A stretch of DNA of 64,000 bases, taken from the NCBI GenBank assembly GCA_963559135.1, contig CAUWJP010000005.1, positions 38,013-102,012 on the forward strand, in the 5' to 3' direction. Position numbers and translations under genes: made by a program. Positions within the stretch are counted from its first letter, which is position 1. Each line of letters starts with the position of its first letter. This document shows, piece after piece, positions 33,936 through 42,776 of this stretch. Under the pieces are notes generated by a model. The model was not told where the DNA came from. It saw only the letters and a program-made list of their open reading frames with translations, and made no database searches. The stretch comes from Sellimonas sp963559135. GTDB lineage: Bacteria; Bacillota; Clostridia; Lachnospirales; Lachnospiraceae.

Positions 33936-35189
33936 TTAGAAAAATACATTTCCGCCTACGACAGTTCCACTGTGGCCCGTAGATGCGGCTCGGAATTGAT
34001 AACATCCGCTGACGGATGCAAGCCGTTTCCCATTCAGTGCATCTCTTGCTACCTGATAACAGATGGAACTTGGACCACGATTCAGAACTTTGCTGAGACT
34101 TCCATTCCAAGTTGGGGAAAACTGTCCGCTTTGATAAATGACTCCCTTTAATGTGTTAGGATAGCGGGGACTTTCCACGCGGTTCATAATGACGGTGGCA
34201 ACAGCGAGAAGCCCGTCGTATCCGCTTCCACCTGCTTCACACTCCAGAATTGCCGCGAACAAAACAAGGTCACTTGTTTCGGCAGGAGTAGATGGTGTCT
34301 GTGTAGTTGAGTTATCAGATGGTGGCTTTTGATTGCCAGAATCTGAAGTGTTATTGCTGTTGTTACTATTATTTGAGCTGCCGGAGGAAGTCCCGCCGGA
34401 AGGCGTCTGAGTATCTGCAGGTTTCTGAGTAGACTCTTCCTGCTTATTATCAGAGGATGATTCGCTTTTGCCTGAGTCTTTGTCAGAAGAAGTATCTGAT
34501 TCAAGTTCGCTCGTACCAGCTGCATTGTAGGAGTCTGTTGTTGTCTCCAGAGCTTTTTTGGCGGCTTCTTCAGCGGCCTTTGCAGCGGCAAGTGCCTGGG
34601 AAGAAGCATTAAGCTGTCCGTTTGTTGATTCAATCCGAGAATTTAATTCTGCCTGTTTGGATGTCATCTCCTGTTTCATGGCATCCAGTTCTTCTTGTTG
34701 TTTCTTCAGATTTTTCTCTTTTTGATCGATATCCTGACGCAGATCCTGCAGCTGTTTGAGCATTTTACGGTCATATTCCGTAACGCTTGATACAAAGTCC
34801 ACACGGTTCAGAAATTCGCCCATGTTGTCTGAAGTAAGCAGAATCTCGATAAAAGAAACATTTCCTTTTTCATATATGTACTGAATACGCTTCTTCATCG
34901 ATTGATACTGCAGATCTTCGTTTACCTGTGCGGCAGCCAGATCAAGCTCTGTCTGCTCCGCCTCCTTATTCGTGCTTTCGATCTTCGCGGCAAGGGAAGT
35001 GATTTCCCCACTGATAGAAGAAAGCTGCTCATTCAAATCCTGTAATTCAGACTGAAGATCCTGTGTTTCTTTTTCCAGATCGGATACGGAATCCTCTGCA
35101 TATACAAGAACAGGGGAAGCCATCAGAACGGCGGCACAGGTAAAAGCAGTACATGCACGCAGTAAAGGTTTAAGTTTTGCTTTCATCAT
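33936..35189 (-). CDS. secreted coiled-coil protein with SleB-type cell wall hydrolase domain
   Basis: 417-residue exported protein. A signal peptide ends near VYA-ED (residue 31). Residues 32-215 form a long coiled coil like the N terminus of PcsB/CwlO regulators of septal hydrolases (DLEKETQDLQSELQDLNEQL, ending KKALETTTDSY). A disordered Ser/Asn/Thr/Pro linker spans about 220-305, then a SleB/CwlJ-like hydrolase domain (FAAILECEAGGSGYDGLLAVATVIMNRV, in part) to the end. Spore cortex enzymes share this catalytic domain, but the coiled coil points to vegetative wall remodelling. AAAGGATT precedes the ATG on the minus strand. Confidence 0.85.
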   Translation of the reverse strand: MMKAKLKPLLRACTAFTCAAVLMASPVLVYAEDSVSDLEKETQDLQSELQDLNEQLSSISGEITSLAAKIESTNKEAEQTELDLAAAQVNEDLQYQSMKKRIQYIYEKGNVSFIEILLTSDNMGEFLNRVDFVSSVTEYDRKMLKQLQDLRQDIDQKEKNLKKQQEELDAMKQEMTSKQAELNSRIESTNGQLNASSQALAAAKAAEEAAKKALETTTDSYNAAGTSELESDTSSDKDSGKSESSSDNKQEESTQKPADTQTPSGGTSSGSSNNSNNSNNTSDSGNQKPPSDNSTTQTPSTPAETSDLVLFAAILECEAGGSGYDGLLAVATVIMNRVESPRYPNTLKGVIYQSGQFSPTWNGSLSKVLNRGPSSICYQVARDALNGKRLASVSGCYQFRAASTGHSGTVVGGNVFF

Positions 35190-35222
35190 ACCGAATCCTT
35201 TCGTAAAATTAAATACAGATAG

Positions 35223-35264
35223 AGTATACTATAAATTGCGGAATTAATCAAATTTTGATAGAAT
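35223..35264. promoter_or_regulatory. divergent overlapping promoters
   Basis: Minus strand: TTGATT (35251-35246), 17 bases, TATACT (35228-35223) for the secreted hydrolase. Plus strand: TTGCGG (35236-35241), 17 bases, TAGAAT (35259-35264) for the next gene. The two overlap, so they compete for polymerase. Confidence 0.7.
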
Positions 35265-35314
35265 ATAAATAATTATGTAGGCTGACAGCCATTTATGCAG
35301 AAAGGATAACGAAA

Positions 35315-35896
35315 ATGGGAAGCAGGACAAAAGAAGCAGAGTTTGAAGAATACAGGCTACGGATTTATCCGTGGGTGCGGGAAATTCCAGAAGATGAGGC
35401 CGGATGGGAGAAGGAAGGCTGTTCTCCGGAAGATACGCCGCTTCTGTCTTTTGTGGACGGTCTGATGACCGTATTTGTAATACAGAAAGCAGAAGAATCC
35501 TATGAAATTCTAAAAGATTCCATGATTCCGGAAGGAATGACCGCAGAGGAGCTTTACAGGACAGCCTGTGAAAATCTGGCAAGGGATGTGGAGTTTGTCT
35601 TTTCCAATACTCTGTTTGGCGGATTCGGCGTTATTGCGGACGGGATTCATGAGGCAAGCGCATTGTGCCTGCGCCATGTCTGGGAAGTCTGCACAGAAAA
35701 ACTACAGGACGATGTGGTGATCATGGCGCCTTCCAGGGATCTGCTTTTATTTGCACCAAAATCAGATACAAAGACCGTGAAGTCCATGATCCGGTTTGGA
35801 GAGCAGGGATGGATACAGAGCGAGCATCGATTAACAAAGCAGATCTACCAATACTCCAGAGAAAGAAAGGAACTGACAATTTATGAGAGAGATTAA
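35315..35896 (+). CDS. DUF1444/YtpQ-like protein
   Basis: 193-residue soluble protein of unknown function. The segment ENLARDVEF followed by DDVVIMAPSRDLLLFAPKSD recalls the DUF1444 (Bacillus YtpQ) pattern, where a helical NL motif precedes a PSRD strand; the assignment is by eye. No signal peptide or membrane segment. Its end overlaps the start of the following HAD phosphatase gene by 14 bases, implying cotranslation, but no functional link is known to me. Confidence 0.5.
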   Translation: MGSRTKEAEFEEYRLRIYPWVREIPEDEAGWEKEGCSPEDTPLLSFVDGLMTVFVIQKAEESYEILKDSMIPEGMTAEELYRTACENLARDVEFVFSNTLFGGFGVIADGIHEASALCLRHVWEVCTEKLQDDVVIMAPSRDLLLFAPKSDTKTVKSMIRFGEQGWIQSEHRLTKQIYQYSRERKELTIYERD

Positions 35897-36713
35897 GATG
35901 ATCGGGCTGGACCTGGATGGGACACTGCTCAACAGTGAGAAAAAGCTGACAAAATATTCAGAAGAAGTACTCAAAGAGGCGATCCGTCAGGGGGTTACGG
36001 TTCTAGTGGCAACAGGACGGCCGTTGTTCGGGGTACCGGAGTTTATGAGAGAGTTTCCGGGGATGCGGTATATACTGACCGCAAACGGAGCCAGGATCTA
36101 CGACAGAAAGGATGGAGAGAAACTGCTGTTTTCACATCTACTGTCAAATGAGGATGCTTCTAAAGTGCTGGATGTACTTGAGGAGTATGATACGCTCAGA
36201 GACGTCTATTATGACGGTGTCGGTTATGCTAACCGTGCCGAGATTGAACGGTTGGAGAAGTATTATCCGGAACCGGCCATGTGGGAGTATATCAGGAAGA
36301 CGAGAAAGCGGGTGGACAATGTTCGGGATAAGATGAAGGAGTATTCCTTTGGAATGGATAAGATCCAGGCCGTATTTGCAGATCTGGATGAGAGAAAAGA
36401 GGCAATGAGAAGGCTGAAAGAGACGACGAATCTTGCTGTCACCGGAGCGCTGGTCAATAATGTTGAGGTCAATGCAGAAGGTGTCAATAAAGGAAACGGG
36501 CTTTTGGAGCTTGGAAAGCTTCTTGGAATTACAAAGCATGAGATTATGGCCTGCGGAGACGGACTCAATGATCTGGTAATGCTTCAGACTGTGGGATTTG
36601 GCGTTGCCATGGCAAACGGCCATGAGGAAGTCAAAAAGCACGCAGATTATATTACACTTACCAACGAAGAGGACGGTGTGGCAAAGGCGATTGAGAAGTT
36701 TGTACTGAGGTAA
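35883..36713 (+). CDS. HAD-superfamily Cof-type phosphatase
   Basis: 276-residue hydrolase of the Cof/YidA type acting on phosphorylated sugars or flavin-type phosphates. Motif I is LDLDGTLL with nucleophile Asp10 and acid Asp12; motif II lies at VLVATGRP; motif IV is ACGDGLNDLVMLQ. A large C2 cap separates motifs II and III, as in Cof proteins. Overlaps the preceding gene by 14 bases; uppP follows after 14 bases. Confidence 0.9.
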   Translation: MREIKMIGLDLDGTLLNSEKKLTKYSEEVLKEAIRQGVTVLVATGRPLFGVPEFMREFPGMRYILTANGARIYDRKDGEKLLFSHLLSNEDASKVLDVLEEYDTLRDVYYDGVGYANRAEIERLEKYYPEPAMWEYIRKTRKRVDNVRDKMKEYSFGMDKIQAVFADLDERKEAMRRLKETTNLAVTGALVNNVEVNAEGVNKGNGLLELGKLLGITKHEIMACGDGLNDLVMLQTVGFGVAMANGHEEVKKHADYITLTNEEDGVAKAIEKFVLR

Positions 36714-36727
36714 GGGAGGTTCGGATA

Positions 36728-37540
36728 TTGGACATTATTATTTCGATTATACTTGGAATCATACAGGGAATTACCGAGTGGCTGCCGATCAGCAGTACCG
36801 GGCATCTGCTTCTGGCAGAAGAGTTCCTACATATGAGCGTCAGTGATGAATTCATGAACATGTTTAAAGTCGTGATTCAGCTTGCGTCGGTGATTGCGGT
36901 TATTGTGCTGTATTTCCACAAGCTGAATCCATTCTCATCACGGAAGACGTCGAAGCAGCGGTGGAACACGATTGAACTTTGGATGAAGGTAGTAGTCGCA
37001 TGTATTCCGTCAGCAATCGGACTGTTTATCGATGACATCGTGGACGAAAAGCTGTCGAACTATGTTGTGATTTCCGTTATGCTCATCATATACGGTGTCC
37101 TTTTCATCTTTATCGAAAAATGGAACAAACATAGAAAACCGAGAGTGACAAAGCTGAAAGAGCTCACCTACTGGACTGCATTTGGAATCGGATGTTTTCA
37201 GGTTCTTGCGATGATTCCGGGGACGTCACGTTCCGGAGCGACGATTGTGGGTGCCCTTCTGATTGGTGTGGCAAGGCCGGTGGCAGCGGAGTTTACCTTC
37301 TTCCTTGCAATTCCGACCATGGTGGCGGCGAGCGGACTGAAGCTGATCAAATTCGGGTTCAATTATACGGGACATGAGATTGCGGTTCTGCTGGTAGGAT
37401 GTGTCGTATCGTTCCTCGTGTCAGTCTTTGCGATCAAATTCCTCATGGGATATATTAAGAAGCATGACTTTACTGTATTCGGATACTACCGGATTATTCT
37501 TGGTGTTGTTGTGCTGGGATATTTCCTGATTTTTACATAA
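36728..37540 (+). CDS. uppP: undecaprenyl-diphosphatase UppP (BacA)
   Basis: 270-residue membrane enzyme that recycles undecaprenyl diphosphate to the monophosphate carrier for cell wall synthesis and gives bacitracin tolerance. The two inverted-repeat motifs GITEWLPISSTGHL and PGTSRSGAT are present, with about eight membrane segments. Start is TTG 36728 with AAGGGAGG upstream; no suitable ATG is nearby. Confidence 0.95.
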   Translation: MDIIISIILGIIQGITEWLPISSTGHLLLAEEFLHMSVSDEFMNMFKVVIQLASVIAVIVLYFHKLNPFSSRKTSKQRWNTIELWMKVVVACIPSAIGLFIDDIVDEKLSNYVVISVMLIIYGVLFIFIEKWNKHRKPRVTKLKELTYWTAFGIGCFQVLAMIPGTSRSGATIVGALLIGVARPVAAEFTFFLAIPTMVAASGLKLIKFGFNYTGHEIAVLLVGCVVSFLVSVFAIKFLMGYIKKHDFTVFGYYRIILGVVVLGYFLIFT

Positions 37541-37559
37541 ATTCATAATGAGAGAAGGA

Positions 37560-37606
37560 GAAAGTGGGTTTGATGCGCCAGGCATGGAATCCACTTTCGT
37601 AGTTTT
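37560..37606 (+). terminator. terminator after uppP
   Basis: GAAAGTGG (37560-37567) pairs with CCACTTTC (37591-37598) around a 23-base loop, followed by GTAGTTTT. Confidence 0.6.
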
Positions 37607-37637
37607 GACAGGATAAAAAACAGAAAGGAGAAACTCT

Positions 37638-38471
37638 ATGGGATTTGAGCATGAACTGATTATTCCAAATGAAGGCTTTCCATTTAAATTGTTCCGGTTT
37701 GAGGGAAAAGACGGACATTACGTGCGGGAGAAACACTGGCACCGTTCCATTGAGATTTTTGCGGTGTTTGAAGGGACATTGACATTTTTTATCAATGAGG
37801 AGAAGTATCCACTGAAACCGGGCGAATTTATCCTCCTGAATTCCAACGAGATCCATTCGGTTTCTTCACCCCTTCCAAATCATACGATTATTCTTCAGAT
37901 TCCCATGAATGTATTTCGGAATTATTATGCCCAGGAGGGAATGATTCTCTTTACACACAGCCCGAGGAGACAGGATCAGAAGATCATGGAGTTGATGGAG
38001 AGTATGTACCGGGACATTCAGACAAGGGAGACCGGATACGAGTGGAAGGTGCAGAGTGATTTTTTCATGCTGATTTATCTGCTGATCACAAAGTACCGAA
38101 AACAGGAGATTCTTCCGGAGGAGATCCGGCATTACAGGAAATTGAACCGGCTTTCCGTGATCACCGCATACATACGGGATAATTATACAAAAGATCTGTC
38201 CCTAGAGACTGTGGCAGAGATTTTCGGATACTCGCCGTCATATCTTTCCCGTATGTTCCAGAAATATGCAAGGACGAATTATAAAACATTCCTTCAGGAT
38301 GTTAGAGTAGAGTACGGTTTCCAGGAACTTGCCAATACGGATCACACTATTGGGGAGATAGCCATGAATCACGGTTTTCCAAATCAAAAAGCATTTACAA
38401 GGGAATTCAGGAAGAAGTATGGCATCCTTCCGAGCGAATACCGAAAAAGACAAAAAAGTGCCATAGATTAG
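37638..38471 (+). CDS. AraC-family transcriptional regulator
   Basis: 277-residue regulator with an N-terminal cupin sensor (HWHRSIEIFAVFEGTLTFFI, KPGEFILLNSNEIHS) and a C-terminal pair of helix-turn-helix motifs (SLETVAEIFGYSPSYLSRMFQK and TIGEIAMNHGFPNQKAFTREFRKKYGILPSEYR, in part). It stands directly before the sugar isomerase and kinase genes, so it probably activates them in response to their sugar. AGAAAGGAG precedes the ATG. Confidence 0.9.
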   Translation: MGFEHELIIPNEGFPFKLFRFEGKDGHYVREKHWHRSIEIFAVFEGTLTFFINEEKYPLKPGEFILLNSNEIHSVSSPLPNHTIILQIPMNVFRNYYAQEGMILFTHSPRRQDQKIMELMESMYRDIQTRETGYEWKVQSDFFMLIYLLITKYRKQEILPEEIRHYRKLNRLSVITAYIRDNYTKDLSLETVAEIFGYSPSYLSRMFQKYARTNYKTFLQDVRVEYGFQELANTDHTIGEIAMNHGFPNQKAFTREFRKKYGILPSEYRKRQKSAID

Positions 38472-38507
38472 CTAAAATATTGGTGGATAAGGACAAAAAA
38501 GAACTGC

Positions 38508-38513
38508 TATAAT
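38508..38513 (+). promoter_or_regulatory. -10 of the sugar cluster promoter
   Basis: A perfect TATAAT with no acceptable -35 at 16-18 bases, 50 bases before the DUF4867-like gene. This is the pattern of an activator-dependent promoter, consistent with the AraC regulator encoded just upstream. Confidence 0.5.
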
Positions 38514-38562
38514 CATCTTAACAGAGCAAAACAGACAAAAAGAAAGAATGGAGGAGCCGAAA

Positions 38563-39177
38563 ATGCAGATTCAGAAGGTCACAGATCCAGCATTTCAGAA
38601 GTACGGAAAAGTGTTGGAAGGATATGATATCCAGCCGTTGCTGCGGGAGATGGAGCATACGCCGCTTCCGGATGAGGTGATTTATGTTGCTTCCGATGAA
38701 AATCTGGAGGCGCTGGCAGAGGCACAGAAATTTCAAAATTACGGATATGGAGGACAGCCGATTCAGATCGGATACTGCAATGGGAGTAATACGAAACTCA
38801 ATGCTCTTGAGTATCATCGGGATTCCGAGATCAATGTAGCAGTCACGGATCTGATTCTTCTTCTGGGAAAGGAAGAAGATATTACGGATGCTTATACCTA
38901 TGATACAAGCATGGTGGAAGCATTTCTTGTTCCGGCAGGAACGGTAATTGAAGTCTATGGGACAAGCCTTCATTATGCGCCGTGCAATGCAGGAGGGAAA
39001 GGATTCCGCTGCGTGGTAATCCTTCCAAGAGGTACGAACACAGAGTTGACATTCGATGTACCGGAGGATGGAGAAGCAAGTCTTCTGACTGCGAGAAATA
39101 AATGGCTTCTCGCACATCCGGAGTCAGGAATCGAAGGAACAAAAGGAACACTGACCGGAGAAAATATTACACTGTAA
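38563..39177 (+). CDS. DUF4867-like cupin protein
   Basis: 204-residue soluble protein resembling the DUF4867 family, which occurs beside sugar isomerases in Lachnospiraceae. It has a cupin-like centre: EYHRDSEINVAVTDLILLLG, then VPAGTVIEVYGTSLHYAPC, suggesting a metal site from His and Glu side chains. Perhaps a sugar mutarotase or lyxose-isomerase-like enzyme, but this is a guess. Start: ATG 38563; the frame is open to ATG 38548, whose codons contain the GGAGG ribosome site. Confidence 0.7.
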   Translation: MQIQKVTDPAFQKYGKVLEGYDIQPLLREMEHTPLPDEVIYVASDENLEALAEAQKFQNYGYGGQPIQIGYCNGSNTKLNALEYHRDSEINVAVTDLILLLGKEEDITDAYTYDTSMVEAFLVPAGTVIEVYGTSLHYAPCNAGGKGFRCVVILPRGTNTELTFDVPEDGEASLLTARNKWLLAHPESGIEGTKGTLTGENITL

Positions 39178-39202
39178 GTTGAAAATTCAGGAGGAAGAAA
39201 AG

Positions 39203-40696
39203 ATGAGTCTGGAAATGAATATGCCAAAAGTAAAATTAGGAATCGTTGCGGTGAGCAGAGACTGCTTCCCGGAGAGCCTTTCCGTAACAAGAAGGGAGAA
39301 CCTGATTAAAGCGTACTCGGCAAAATATGATGCAGAAGATATTTATGAATGTCCGGTGTGTATCGTAGAAAGTGAAATTCATATGGTACAGGCACTGGAA
39401 GATATAAAAAAAGCAGGATGCAATGCACTTTGTGTATATCTTGGAAACTTCGGACCGGAAATTTCCGAAACCCTGCTTGCAAAACATTTCGATGGACCGA
39501 AAATGTTCGTAGCGGCAGCAGAGGAAACCGGAAATGATCTTTGCCAAGGAAGAGGAGATGCGTACTGTGGAATGCTGAATGCAAGCTATAATCTGGCACT
39601 TCGCAATATCAAAGCGTATATTCCGGAGTACCCGGTAGGTGATGCCGAGGATTGCGCGGACATGATTCATGAATTTTTGCCGATTGCAAGAGCAGTGATT
39701 GCCCTTCAGGATCTGAAGATCATCAGCTTTGGACCACGTCCGCTAAATTTCCTTGCATGCAACGCACCAATCAAGCAGCTCTACAACCTCGGAGTGGAGA
39801 TCGAGGAAAACTCCGAGCTGGACCTTTTCGAAGCGTTTAACAAACATGAGGGAGATGAACGAATTCCTGCCATTGTAAAAGAAATGGAAGAAGAACTCGG
39901 AGCAGGCAACAAGAAACCGGAAATCCTCACCAAACTTGCTCAGTACGAACTGACATTAAAAGACTGGATCCGGGATCACAAAGGATACAGAAAATATGTG
40001 ACCATCGCAGGAAAATGCTGGCCGGCATTCCAGACACAGTTTGGTTTTGTGCCTTGCTATGTCAACAGCCGTCTGACCGCACAGGGAATCCCGGTATCCT
40101 GTGAAGTTGATATTTATGGAGCACTCAGCGAATTCATCGGAACTGTCGTAAGCCAGGATGCCGTAACGTTACTTGACATCAACAACACCGTACCAAAAGA
40201 TCTGTATGAAGCAGAAATCAAAGGAAAATACGAGTACACCCTGAAAGATACTTTCATGGGATTCCACTGCGGTAATACCGCATCCGGAAAACTCACATCT
40301 TGTGAGATGAAATACCAGATGATTATGGCAAGAACCCTTCCGGAAGAAGTTACACAAGGAACACTTGAAGGAGACATCATACCTGGAGACATCACATTCT
40401 ACCGCCTCCAGAGCACCGCAGACAACAAACTGCGCGCATACATTGCTCAGGGAGAAGTTCTTCCAGTGGCCACCAGATCTTTCGGATCCATTGGAATCTT
40501 TGCAATCCCTGAAATGGGAAGATTCTACCGTCATGTCCTCATTGAAGGTAACTATCCGCACCACGGTGCAGTTGCATTCGGACACTACGGAAAAGAACTG
40601 TATGAAGTATTCAAATACATCGGTGTCGACGTCGATGAAATCGGCTATAATCAGCCAAAAGGCGTAAGATACAGAACGGAAAATCCATTCGCTTAA
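39203..40696 (+). CDS. L-fucose/L-arabinose isomerase family protein
   Basis: 497-residue sugar isomerase of the fucose/arabinose type, which interconvert aldose and ketose with Mn2+. It has the family's three-domain length, and conserved stretches such as CPVCIVESEIHMVQALEDIK, ITIAGKCWPAFQTQFG-like and FMGFHCGNTASGKL. The true sugar is unknown; the adjacent kinase suggests a ketopentose product such as L-ribulose or xylulose. Start: ATG 39203 with AGGAGG upstream; the frame opens earlier at TTG 39179. Confidence 0.82.
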   Translation: MSLEMNMPKVKLGIVAVSRDCFPESLSVTRRENLIKAYSAKYDAEDIYECPVCIVESEIHMVQALEDIKKAGCNALCVYLGNFGPEISETLLAKHFDGPKMFVAAAEETGNDLCQGRGDAYCGMLNASYNLALRNIKAYIPEYPVGDAEDCADMIHEFLPIARAVIALQDLKIISFGPRPLNFLACNAPIKQLYNLGVEIEENSELDLFEAFNKHEGDERIPAIVKEMEEELGAGNKKPEILTKLAQYELTLKDWIRDHKGYRKYVTIAGKCWPAFQTQFGFVPCYVNSRLTAQGIPVSCEVDIYGALSEFIGTVVSQDAVTLLDINNTVPKDLYEAEIKGKYEYTLKDTFMGFHCGNTASGKLTSCEMKYQMIMARTLPEEVTQGTLEGDIIPGDITFYRLQSTADNKLRAYIAQGEVLPVATRSFGSIGIFAIPEMGRFYRHVLIEGNYPHHGAVAFGHYGKELYEVFKYIGVDVDEIGYNQPKGVRYRTENPFA

Positions 40697-40711
40697 ACAT
40701 ATTTGTTCAAC

Positions 40712-40745
40712 GGGGACGTGTTCCGATGCACAGGAACACGTCCCC
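40712..40745. repeat. 13-base perfect palindrome between isomerase and kinase
   Basis: GGGGACGTGTTCC (40712-40724) and GGAACACGTCCCC (40733-40745) around GATGCACA. There is no T run after it, so it is not an ordinary terminator; it may protect mRNA ends, act as a weak attenuator or be a REP-like palindrome of the kind mobilised by IS200-type transposases. No transposase is in the window. Confidence 0.7.
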
Positions 40746-40781
40746 AATGAAAATATGAAGACAAAAAGGAAGGTAGGGCCT

Positions 40782-42254
40782 ATGTTATATATTGGTGTGG
40801 ATCTTGGGACATCGGCGGTGAAGCTGTTGCTGATGGATGGACAGGGAGAGATACGAAAAATTGTTTCGAAGGAATACCCGATTTCATTCCCGCATCCGGG
40901 CTGGTCGGAGCAGAATCCTGAAGACTGGTACGAGAAGAGTATCGAGGGAATACGGGAACTGATTGAGGATGTGGACAGATCGGAAGTGGCCGGAATCAGC
41001 TTTGGTGGCCAGATGCATGGTCTGGTCGTGCTGGATGAAAAGGACGAGGTGATCCGTCCGGCGATTCTCTGGAATGATGGACGTTCCACGAAAGAGACAG
41101 ATTATTTAAATGAAGTAATCGGACGGGAAAAGCTGTCTGAATATACGGCGAATATTGCGTTTACGGGATTTACGGCGCCTAAAATTCTCTGGATGAAGGA
41201 AAATGAACCGGAGAAGTTCGCACGGATCAGGAAAATCATGCTTCCGAAAGATTATCTTGCGTACCGGCTTTCCGGGACGTTTTGCAGTGATTATTCGGAT
41301 GCGTCTGGAATGCTTCTGATGGATGTGAAGAATAAGTGCTGGTCCGAAGAGATGATGGAAATCTGCGGAATCAGCCGGGAGCAACTGCCGGATCTTTATG
41401 AAAGTTATGAGGTAGTTGGCACTTTGAAAAAGGAGGAGGCCGAAAAACTTGGGCTTTCGGAAAGGGTGAAAATCATTGCGGGAGCCGGGGACAATGCTGC
41501 TGCGGCTGTGGGAACCGGAACCGTCGGAGAGGGAATGTGCAATATTTCATTAGGAACAAGCGGTACCATCTTTATTTCCAGCCGGAAGTTTCAGGTGGAC
41601 CGGTACAATGCGCTCCATTCCTTTGCCCACGCGGATGGCTACTATCATCTGATGGGCTGTATGCTTAGTGCGGCGTCCTGTAATAAATGGTGGATGGAAG
41701 ATATTCTTGGGACATCGGAGTTTGCAAAGGAGCAGGAGGGCATCGTAAAACTTGGGGAAAATCAGGTATTCTATCTTCCATATCTGATGGGAGAGCGTTC
41801 TCCACACAATGACCCGATGGCACGGGCAACGTTTACAGGAATGACGATGGATACGACCAGGGAAGAGATGACGCAGGCGGTACTGGAAGGTGTTGTATTC
41901 GGACTGAGGGATTCTCTGGAGGTGGCGAGAAGTCTTGGAATTCAGATTGAACGGACCAAAATCTGCGGAGGAGGGGCCAAAAGTCCGCTCTGGAAAAAGA
42001 TGGTAGCCAACATCATGAATCTGAAAGTGGATGTGATCGAAAGCGAAGAGGGGCCGGCGCTTGGAGGCGCAATTCTGGCTGCAGTCGGATGCGGCGAGTT
42101 TGCAAGTGTCGAGGATGCGGCTGAGAAACTCGTAAAAGTGGTGGAAACCGTGGAACCGGATCCGGATTTGACAGCGAAATATGAGAAATGTTATGAAAAA
42201 TTCCGGAAAATTTACCCTGCAATGAAACCGGTATTTCGTGAGATTGTATCATAA
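40782..42254 (+). CDS. xylB: FGGY-family carbohydrate kinase, xylulokinase-like
   Basis: 490-residue FGGY kinase that phosphorylates a ketopentose. The N terminus IGVDLGTSAVKLLLMD is the phosphate loop; SFGGQMHGLVVLD and AILWNDGRS are xylulokinase-type; the second domain has GAGDNAAAAVGTG and CGGGAKSPLWKKMVANI. Start: ATG 40782 has AAGGAAGG upstream; the frame opens at ATG 40755 inside the end of the palindrome region. Last gene of the sugar cluster, followed by a terminator. Other FGGY substrates (L-ribulose, L-xylulose) remain possible. Confidence 0.85.
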   Translation: MLYIGVDLGTSAVKLLLMDGQGEIRKIVSKEYPISFPHPGWSEQNPEDWYEKSIEGIRELIEDVDRSEVAGISFGGQMHGLVVLDEKDEVIRPAILWNDGRSTKETDYLNEVIGREKLSEYTANIAFTGFTAPKILWMKENEPEKFARIRKIMLPKDYLAYRLSGTFCSDYSDASGMLLMDVKNKCWSEEMMEICGISREQLPDLYESYEVVGTLKKEEAEKLGLSERVKIIAGAGDNAAAAVGTGTVGEGMCNISLGTSGTIFISSRKFQVDRYNALHSFAHADGYYHLMGCMLSAASCNKWWMEDILGTSEFAKEQEGIVKLGENQVFYLPYLMGERSPHNDPMARATFTGMTMDTTREEMTQAVLEGVVFGLRDSLEVARSLGIQIERTKICGGGAKSPLWKKMVANIMNLKVDVIESEEGPALGGAILAAVGCGEFASVEDAAEKLVKVVETVEPDPDLTAKYEKCYEKFRKIYPAMKPVFREIVS

Positions 42255-42262
42255 ATAAAAGG

Positions 42263-42311
42263 AAGAAGCAGCTGTTTCTATAGATGGAAGCGGCTGCTTC
42301 TTGTTTATTTT
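42263..42311 (+). terminator. terminator after the sugar kinase gene
   Basis: AAGAAGCAGC (42263-42272) pairs with GCTGCTTCTT (42293-42302), followed by GTTTATTTTT. Confidence 0.87.
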
Positions 42312-42359
42312 TACGATTCGTGTTACTGTAAGGGGGATAGAAAAAAGAAGGAGATCATA

Positions 42360-42776
42360 ATGAGAGAATCTATATTATTAATGAATTTCAAAGATAAAAA
42401 ACAGCTGAAAGGGATTCAGATGACAGCCTTTCTGCTGAAATTGAAAGTCCGGATGGTGGAAGAGAAGGATTATCTTCAGCCGCTCGGATATCTGGCAGGA
42501 GTGGATGGAATCGAACCGTCAGACGAAGTATTTCAAGGAGAAGTTCCAGAGCATGAGATTATGGTATTTGCCGGCGTTTCGGATGCGAAGCTTCAGAGAA
42601 TGCTGGTTGAGATGCGTAAAAATGGTATCAAAAAGGTGGATCACAAGGCGATTCTGACACCGACAAATGTACACTGGAACACGATCGAATTGTATGAGGA
42701 GCTGGACAAGGAACATCAGGCGATTCAGAAAGGGCAGCAGGTTCATGAAAGCAGCAGCTCGGAGGAGAACGCATGA
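42360..42776 (+). CDS. DUF3783-like protein
   Basis: 138-residue soluble protein: an N-terminal alpha/beta domain (ILLMNFKDKKQLKGIQMTAF, then HEIMVFAGVSDAKLQRMLVEM) and a charged tail rich in Glu, Gln and Ser. It matches what I recall of DUF3783, function unknown. AGAAGGAGA precedes the ATG. It overlaps the SfsA-MutY gene by four bases (ATGA), so the two are cotranslated, hinting at a nucleic-acid-related role. Confidence 0.7.
   Translation: MRESILLMNFKDKKQLKGIQMTAFLLKLKVRMVEEKDYLQPLGYLAGVDGIEPSDEVFQGEVPEHEIMVFAGVSDAKLQRMLVEMRKNGIKKVDHKAILTPTNVHWNTIELYEELDKEHQAIQKGQQVHESSSSEENA

Noticed and set aside
40169..41089. 306-residue minus-strand frame over the isomerase-kinase junction
   Set aside because: Antisense shadow with no domain; it covers the 40712-40745 palindrome and two real starts.
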